From Mycobacterium shimoidei (lineage in GTDB: Bacteria; Actinomycetota; Actinomycetes; Mycobacteriales; Mycobacteriaceae), in NCBI GenBank assembly GCA_002101905.1, contig LQPU01000014.1, forward strand, positions 1-64,000: a DNA stretch of 64,000 nucleotides, written 5' to 3'. Made by a program: the position numbers and the translations under genes. Below, in pieces: positions 58,677-64,000 of the stretch. The notes beneath the pieces were generated by a model, which was not told the DNA's origin, made no database searches, and saw only the letters and a list, made by a program, of their open reading frames with translations. The stretch's first letter is position 1, and every line of letters starts with the position of its first letter.

Positions 58677-61600
58677 ATGCCGCGGCGGACTGACTTAAAC
58701 CACGTGCTGGTCATCGGCTCGGGCCCCATCGTCATCGGCCAGGCCGCCGAGTTCGACTATTCGGGCACCCAGGCGTGCCGGGTGCTGCGCAGCGAAGGCC
58801 TGCAGGTCAGCCTGATCAACTCCAACCCGGCGACCATCATGACCGATCCGGAGTACGCCGATCACACGTACATCGAGCCGATCACCCCGGCATTCGTCGA
58901 GCGGGTGATCGCGCAACAGGCGCAGCGTGGCAACAAGATCGACGCGCTGCTTGCCACCCTGGGCGGGCAGACCGCGCTCAACACCGCGGTCGCGCTGTAT
59001 GAGAACGGGGTGCTGGAGCGCTACGGCGTGGAGCTGATCGGCGCCGACTTCGACGCCATCCAGCGCGGCGAGGACCGGCAGCGATTCAAAGACATCGTGG
59101 CCAAGGTCGGTGGCGAATCCGCCCGAAGCCGGGTGTGTTTCACCATGGACGAGGTCCGTGAGGCCGTCGCCGAGCTCGGACTGCCGGTGGTGGTACGGCC
59201 AAGTTTCACCATGGGCGGCCTGGGTTCGGGGATGGCACACAGCGCCGAGGAGGTCGACCGGATGGCCGGCATCGGCCTGGCCGCCTCGCCGAGCGCCAAT
59301 GTGCTCATCGAGGAATCCGTCCACGGCTGGAAGGAATTCGAGCTCGAGCTGATGCGCGACGGGCACGACAACGTCGTGGTGGTGTGCTCGATCGAAAACG
59401 TGGACCCGATGGGCGTGCACACCGGCGACTCGGTGACCGTCGCACCCGCGATGACGCTGACCGACCGGGAATACCAGCGGATGCGGGATCTGGGCATCGC
59501 GATCCTGCGCGAGGTCGGCGTGGATACCGGCGGCTGCAACATCCAGTTCGCGGTCAACCCGCGCGATGGTCGACTGATCGTCATCGAGATGAATCCGCGG
59601 GTGTCGCGGTCGTCCGCGCTGGCGTCGAAAGCCACCGGCTTTCCGATCGCCAAGATCGCCGCCAAGCTTGCAATCGGCTACACCCTCGACGAGATCCTCA
59701 ACGACATCACCCGGGAAACCCCGGCCTGCTTCGAGCCCACCCTCGACTACGTCGTGGTCAAGGCACCGCGGTTCGCCTTCGAGAAATTCCCCGGGGCGGA
59801 TTCGACGCTGACCACCACTATGAAGTCGGTTGGTGAGGCAATGTCGTTGGGACGCAACTTCATCGAAGCTCTCGGCAAGGTGATGCGCTCGTTGGAGACC
59901 AGCCGTGCCGGGTTCTGGACCAAGCCCGATCCGGACGGCGACGTCGACGCCATCCTGACCCGGCTGCAGACGCCCACCGAAGGCCGTCTCTACGACATCG
60001 AGTTGGCGCTGCGACGCGGCGCCTCGGTCGAGCAGGTCGCCCAGGCCAGCGGTGTGGACCCATGGTTCGTCGCGCAGATCGAGCAACTGGTCACCCTGCG
60101 CACCGAGCTCGTCGATGCCGCGGTGCTGGACGTGGATCTGTTGCTTCGCGCCAAGCACAGCGGGCTCTCGGATCGCCAGATCGCCGCACTGCGACCGGAA
60201 CTGGCCGGCGAAAACGGAGTGAGGTCACTGCGCGAACGACTCGGTATCCACCCGGTCTACAAGACCGTGGACACCTGCGCGGCGGAGTTCGAAGCCAAAA
60301 CTCCCTACCACTACAGCAGCTACGAACTCGATCCCGCGGCCGAGACCGAAATCGCGCCGCAGACCGACAAACCCAAGGTGCTCATCCTCGGGTCCGGGCC
60401 CAACCGCATCGGGCAGGGCATCGAATTCGACTACAGCTGCGTGCACGCCGCGACGACGCTGAGCCAGGCCGGTTTCGAGACAGTGATGGTCAATTGCAAC
60501 CCCGAAACCGTGTCCACCGACTACGACACCGCCGACCGGCTGTATTTCGAGCCGTTGACTTTCGAGGACGTCCTCGAGGTGTTCTACGCCGAATCCCAGT
60601 CGGGCAGCGGGGGACCCGGCGTGGTCGGTGTCATCGTGCAGCTGGGCGGTCAGACCCCGCTCGGGCTGGCTCAGCGGCTCGCCGATGCCGGCGTGCCGAT
60701 CGTGGGTACACCGCCGCACGCCATCGATCTGGCCGAGGACCGCGGCGCGTTCGGCGACCTCCTCACCGCCGCGGGCCTACCGGCCCCGCGATACGGCATG
60801 GCGACGACGTTCGAACAGGCCCGTCGCATCGCAGGCGAGATCGGCTATCCGGTCCTGGTCCGCCCGTCGTACGTATTGGGCGGTCGGGGCATGGAAATCG
60901 TCTACGACGACGAGACGCTCAAGGACTACATCACCCGGGCCACCGAGCTGTCCCCGGAACACCCGGTACTCGTCGACCGCTTCCTCGAAGACGCCATCGA
61001 AATCGACGTGGACGCCCTCTGCGACGGCAACGAGGTCTACATCGGCGGGATCATGGAGCACATCGAGGAGGCCGGCATTCACTCCGGCGATTCCGCGTGC
61101 GCGTTGCCGCCGGTGACGTTGGGACGCACCGACATCGACAAGGTGCGCCACGCCACCGAAGCTATTGCGCGCGGCATCGGAGTGGTCGGGTTGCTCAATG
61201 TGCAATTCGCGCTGAAAGACGATGTGCTCTACGTGCTGGAAGCAAACCCACGCGCCAGCCGCACCGTACCGTTCGTCTCCAAGGCGACGGCGGTCCCGCT
61301 GGCCAAAGCATGTTCGCGGATCATGTTGGGCGCCACGATTTCTCAGTTGCGCGACGAGGGGATGCTGGTTCCGACCGGTGACGGCGCCAGCGCGGCACCG
61401 AACGCGCCGATCGCGGTGAAAGAAGCGGTATTGCCGTTCCACCGGTTCCGCAAGTCCGACGGCTCGGGCATCGATTCGCTGCTGGGCCCGGAGATGAAAT
61501 CGACCGGCGAGGTGATGGGCATCGACCGTGACTTCGGCAGCGCGTTCGCCAAGAGCCAAGCCGCGGCCTACGGGTCGCTGCCGGCGCAGGGCACGGTGTT

Positions 61601-62024
61601 CGTGTCCGTGGCCAACCGGGACAAGCGGTCGCTGGTGTTCCCGGTCAAGCGGCTGGCCGATCTGGGTTTCCGGGTGCTCGCGACCGAAGGAACCGCCGAG
61701 ATGCTGCGCCGCAACGGCATCCCGTGCGACGAAGTCCGTAAGCATTTCGAAGAGCCCACCCCGGGGCGTCCGGCGTTGTCAGCGGTCGATGCGATCCGCG
61801 CCGGTGAGGTCGACATGGTGATCAACACGCCGTACGGCAACTCAGGTCCTCGTATCGACGGCTACGAGATCCGCTCGGCCGCCGTCGGCGGGAACATTCC
61901 CTGCGTCACCACCGTGCAGGGCGCGTCGGCCGCCGTTCAGGGCATCGAGGCCGGCATCCGCGGCGTCATCGGTGTGCGCTCCCTGCAGGAGCTGCACAGC
62001 GCGCTCGGCAACGGCGGACGCTAG
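58677..62024 (+). CDS. carB: Carbamoyl phosphate synthase large chain
   Basis: A 1115-residue enzyme with two ATP-grasp halves, each opening with a GSGP nucleotide loop ([17 protein letters not shown] and [16 protein letters not shown]), an oligomerisation segment between, and a C-terminal MGS-like allosteric domain ([19 protein letters not shown]). It makes carbamoyl phosphate for pyrimidine and arginine synthesis. ATG 58677 follows GGAGGGG; an in-frame start at 58605 would lie inside the hairpin. Confidence 0.96.
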   Translation: MPRRTDLNHVLVIGSGPIVIGQAAEFDYSGTQACRVLRSEGLQVSLINSNPATIMTDPEYADHTYIEPITPAFVERVIAQQAQRGNKIDALLATLGGQTALNTAVALYENGVLERYGVELIGADFDAIQRGEDRQRFKDIVAKVGGESARSRVCFTMDEVREAVAELGLPVVVRPSFTMGGLGSGMAHSAEEVDRMAGIGLAASPSANVLIEESVHGWKEFELELMRDGHDNVVVVCSIENVDPMGVHTGDSVTVAPAMTLTDREYQRMRDLGIAILREVGVDTGGCNIQFAVNPRDGRLIVIEMNPRVSRSSALASKATGFPIAKIAAKLAIGYTLDEILNDITRETPACFEPTLDYVVVKAPRFAFEKFPGADSTLTTTMKSVGEAMSLGRNFIEALGKVMRSLETSRAGFWTKPDPDGDVDAILTRLQTPTEGRLYDIELALRRGASVEQVAQASGVDPWFVAQIEQLVTLRTELVDAAVLDVDLLLRAKHSGLSDRQIAALRPELAGENGVRSLRERLGIHPVYKTVDTCAAEFEAKTPYHYSSYELDPAAETEIAPQTDKPKVLILGSGPNRIGQGIEFDYSCVHAATTLSQAGFETVMVNCNPETVSTDYDTADRLYFEPLTFEDVLEVFYAESQSGSGGPGVVGVIVQLGGQTPLGLAQRLADAGVPIVGTPPHAIDLAEDRGAFGDLLTAAGLPAPRYGMATTFEQARRIAGEIGYPVLVRPSYVLGGRGMEIVYDDETLKDYITRATELSPEHPVLVDRFLEDAIEIDVDALCDGNEVYIGGIMEHIEEAGIHSGDSACALPPVTLGRTDIDKVRHATEAIARGIGVVGLLNVQFALKDDVLYVLEANPRASRTVPFVSKATAVPLAKACSRIMLGATISQLRDEGMLVPTGDGASAAPNAPIAVKEAVLPFHRFRKSDGSGIDSLLGPEMKSTGEVMGIDRDFGSAFAKSQAAAYGSLPAQGTVFVSVANRDKRSLVFPVKRLADLGFRVLATEGTAEMLRRNGIPCDEVRKHFEEPTPGRPALSAVDAIRAGEVDMVINTPYGNSGPRIDGYEIRSAAVGGNIPCVTTVQGASAAVQGIEAGIRGVIGVRSLQELHSALGNGGR

Positions 62025-62026
62025 CA

Positions 62027-62845
62027 GTGTCAGGGTTCGGCGACCGGCTGGCCGCGGCACGATCGGCCCGCGGAGCGTTGTGCGTCGGTATCGACCCGCA
62101 TCCCGAGCTCCTGGAGGCATGGGGGTTAGCGGCGACGGCCGACGGCCTGGCGGCGTTCTGCGACATCTGCGTGACCGCGTTCGCCGGCTTCGCCATGGTC
62201 AAACCGCAGGTCGCCTTTTTCGAGTCGTACGGCTCCGCGGGTTACGCGATCCTGGAACGCACCATCGCCGCGCTGCGCGCCGCCGGGGTCCTGGTGCTGG
62301 CGGACGCCAAACGCGCGGATATCGGCTCGACGATGGCGGCGTATGCGAAGGCGTGGGTTGGTGATTCGCCGCTGGCCGCCGATGCGGTCACGGCCTCGCC
62401 GTACCTGGGGTTCGGAGCACTGCAGCCACTGCTGGATCTGGCCGCCGAGCGGGGCCGTGGGGTCTTTGTGCTGGCGGCCACCTCGAATCCCGAGGGAGCC
62501 GGCGTGCAGAGCGCGGTTTTCGGCGGCCGCAGCGTCGCACAGGCCGTGATCCACGACGTCGCCGCATGGAACCGGACGCAACAGTCGGGGTCGGTGGGCG
62601 TCGTCGTCGGCGCCACGCGGGACCGGCTGCCCGATCTCAGTGACGTGGGCGGCCCGGTGTTGGTGCCGGGTATCGGCGCCCAGGGCGGCCGGCCGGAAGC
62701 GCTGGGAACGTTCGGTGGTGCGCCGTCAAATCAGCTGTGGCCCGCGGTTTCCCGTGCGGTGTTGCGGGCAGGGCCGGATGTCGCGGCACTACGGGCGGCA
62801 GCGGAGCGGATGAACACTGCGGTTGCCTACCTGGTGGCGCGCTGA
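62027..62845 (+). CDS. pyrF: Orotidine 5'-phosphate decarboxylase (type 2)
   Basis: A 272-residue decarboxylase that makes UMP. The active-site motif [13 protein letters not shown] carries the catalytic Lys and Asp of the type 2 subfamily; [13 protein letters not shown] near the N-terminus and VPGIGAQGG near the end are typical. The GTG at 62027 begins two bases after the carB stop, so it ends the operon. No pyrE or pyrD is in the window. Confidence 0.95.
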   Translation: MSGFGDRLAAARSARGALCVGIDPHPELLEAWGLAATADGLAAFCDICVTAFAGFAMVKPQVAFFESYGSAGYAILERTIAALRAAGVLVLADAKRADIGSTMAAYAKAWVGDSPLAADAVTASPYLGFGALQPLLDLAAERGRGVFVLAATSNPEGAGVQSAVFGGRSVAQAVIHDVAAWNRTQQSGSVGVVVGATRDRLPDLSDVGGPVLVPGIGAQGGRPEALGTFGGAPSNQLWPAVSRAVLRAGPDVAALRAAAERMNTAVAYLVAR

Positions 62846-62862
62846 TCCTCCGGTGGGGCTCG

Positions 62863-63285
62863 CTATTCGCCGCCCGACGTCTTGACTTCGGGTGTCTCGA
62901 CGATGACGTTGGTCGCCTTGACTTTCGCCACAGCGACGCTGCCGGGTTCCAGTTTCAGCTCGCGCGCCGCGTCGGTGCTCATCAGCGATACGACGGTGAA
63001 CGGCCCGCACTGCATTTCGACTTGGGTCATCACCTTGTCGGCAACCACCTTGGTGACCAGCCCCACGAAGCGGTTACGTGCCGAGCTGGCGACATCACCG
63101 AGCGGGTTCGGGGGCAGTGCCGGTGCGTTGGCGCGGGAGAATTCGGCAAGCACATCACCCGGGATCACCTTGCGGCCGGAGCGGTCCTGACTTACCGGCA
63201 GTGCGCCCTGGTCAATCCATCGCCGCACGGTGTCGTCGCTGACTCCCAGCAGCTCGGCTGCCTCGCGGATGCGCATCATCGCCAT
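62863..63285 (-). CDS. Helix-turn-helix plus TOBE (Mop) domain protein
   Basis: A 140-residue protein with an excisionase/MerR-like helix-turn-helix at about 5-50 (RIREAAELLGVSDDTVRRWIDQG) and a C-terminal TOBE/Mop domain at about 68-135 (ARNRFVGLVTKV...CGPFTVVSLMS). Mop domains bind molybdate or tungstate. This combination suggests a small molybdate-sensing regulator; molybdenum-pterin-binding storage is the alternative. The ATG at 63285 is preceded by TACTAT six bases upstream (plus-strand 63292-63297), implying a leaderless message. Confidence 0.85.
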   Translation of the reverse strand: MAMMRIREAAELLGVSDDTVRRWIDQGALPVSQDRSGRKVIPGDVLAEFSRANAPALPPNPLGDVASSARNRFVGLVTKVVADKVMTQVEMQCGPFTVVSLMSTDAARELKLEPGSVAVAKVKATNVIVETPEVKTSGGE

Positions 63286-64000
63286 TGGGAAATAGTACCG
63301 ATACAGCCGCGGAACAAGGGGCAGTTGCGGGCCGTAAAAGCGGTAGCCATCAGCGATTCAAACCGCACGCCAGGAGTCGAGCGACGACGGTCCGCGCGGA
63401 GCCTGACGGAGCACAGATTTGCCGCCCGAAGTGCACTTATGCCGAGCGCGACGGCCGGGGGACGCGCGGCGGTCGGCGCTGTGCGTGCATGGCCTGAACT
63501 ACGGGAAGCTCCGTTTGCTGGCGCGGGTGGCGTCGGGCGCTGGATCGAGTATTCGGCGCTCAGGAGGCCGCCAGGAGGCCGCCAGGAGGGCTACTTCACG
63601 GCTACTACACCGCTACTACACAAGGTAGTTCTGGCCCATTTCTGCCGTCGCGGTTGTCTGAGCAAGCGCCGGCGACACGCCCGACACGCCGTGACGTGCA
63701 GAATTGGCCGATTTTGGGTTCACGGGCTCATTAGGGACCAGCCGGGCAGCCTGGTCGCGGTCGCGATCCCGAGCGATGTCACCTCAAAAGTGCTGGTAGA
63801 CAGCATGTTCCGGGGAGCTGCAGGATCTCGGGCGGGTTCGCGCGCGGTGGTCGCCGGTCGGGGGGTCATCCCCGCGCACAGCCCCGCACGCTGGGGGTTT
63901 GTGGCTGAAAGCCGGGGGGCGGGTTAGATTTCGTCAGACGGCGTGGGTACGGTCGTCTGCGCTGGCTGGGAGTTCCCCGGCTGACAAGTCAAGATCGATG
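63286..64000. other. Intergenic region with phased repeats, end of window
   Basis: 715 bases with no supportable gene. Open frames here read as Arg/Gly/Ala low complexity. Phased 11-bp repeats lie at 63561-63621. A TTAGAT at about 63922-63927 could be a -10 element for a gene beyond the window; in other mycobacteria mihF follows the pyr operon, so this may be its upstream region. Confidence 0.5.
63561..63621. repeat. Two adjacent 11-bp tandem arrays
   Basis: CAGGAGGCCGC at 63561-63571 and 63572-63582 with a partial third at 63583-63591, then GGCTACTTCAC (63589-63599), GGCTACTACAC (63600-63610) and CGCTACTACAC (63611-63621). Both arrays have an 11-base period. Confidence 0.75.

Noticed and set aside
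62737..63927. 396-codon plus-strand open frame spanning the pyrF end and the last intergenic region
   Set aside because: It overlaps both pyrF and the HTH-TOBE gene, and its composition is Arg/Gly/Ala low complexity with no domain.

Overview
The window is chromosomal DNA from a slow-growing, non-tuberculous Mycobacterium. The evidence is the high GC content, frequent GTG starts, many four-base stop/start overlaps, and a gene order and protein set that match the M. tuberculosis fadD9-to-nusB block (Rv2590 to Rv2532c) and the pyr operon (Rv1379 to Rv1385). A PGRS-type glycine-rich protein and an Rpf also fit. The species cannot be fixed from the sequence alone. No tRNA, rRNA, CRISPR array, insertion sequence or phage gene was seen. 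Layout: 1-2.9 kb carries a sulfotransferase and two small membrane proteins. 2.9-9 kb carries carboxylic acid reductase, gabT, a secreted protein made of three exact-period repeats, and a nitroreductase. 9-17 kb is the yajC-secD-secF-lipoprotein-apt-rel export and stringent-response operon. 17-20 kb has ppiB, a glyoxalase II-type hydrolase and hisS. 20-33.5 kb is the most variable part: an exported PGRS-like protein fused to a GH5 endoglycoceramidase-like domain, a Tat-exported purple acid phosphatase, a class II aldolase plus DapA-family pair, a GjpA-like putative porin, an internally duplicated membrane protein, a radical SAM protein under a consensus SOS box, a zinc metallopeptidase, a ketopantoate reductase-like protein, aspS, a hotdog thioesterase and an Rpf. 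33.7-50.4 kb holds rarA, alaS, ruvX, mltG, the shikimate genes aroE/aroC/aroK/aroB/aroQ with a prepilin peptidase, pepQ, efp and nusB. 50.5-54 kb is an accessory stretch with a small secreted protein, a TetR regulator, an acyl-CoA dehydrogenase-fold flavoenzyme and a serine hydrolase. 54-62.8 kb is the pyrR-pyrB-pyrC-(membrane protein)-carA-carB-pyrF operon, preceded by a PyrR-type leader hairpin. The last 0.7 kb is an intergenic region containing phased 11-bp repeats. How the genes work together: SecD, SecF and YajC form the auxiliary export complex that would help secrete the many exported proteins here. Apt and Rel link purine salvage and (p)ppGpp. The aro genes make chorismate, with aroC-aroK-aroB-aroQ tightly coupled. 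The pyr operon makes UMP de novo. Unusual non-coding structure includes a 57-58 bp inverted-repeat element present three times, a 54-bp MIRU-like tandem repeat wedged into the mltG/aroE junction so that the aroE start is displaced, a 64-bp hairpin between carA and carB, and several palindromic operator candidates.
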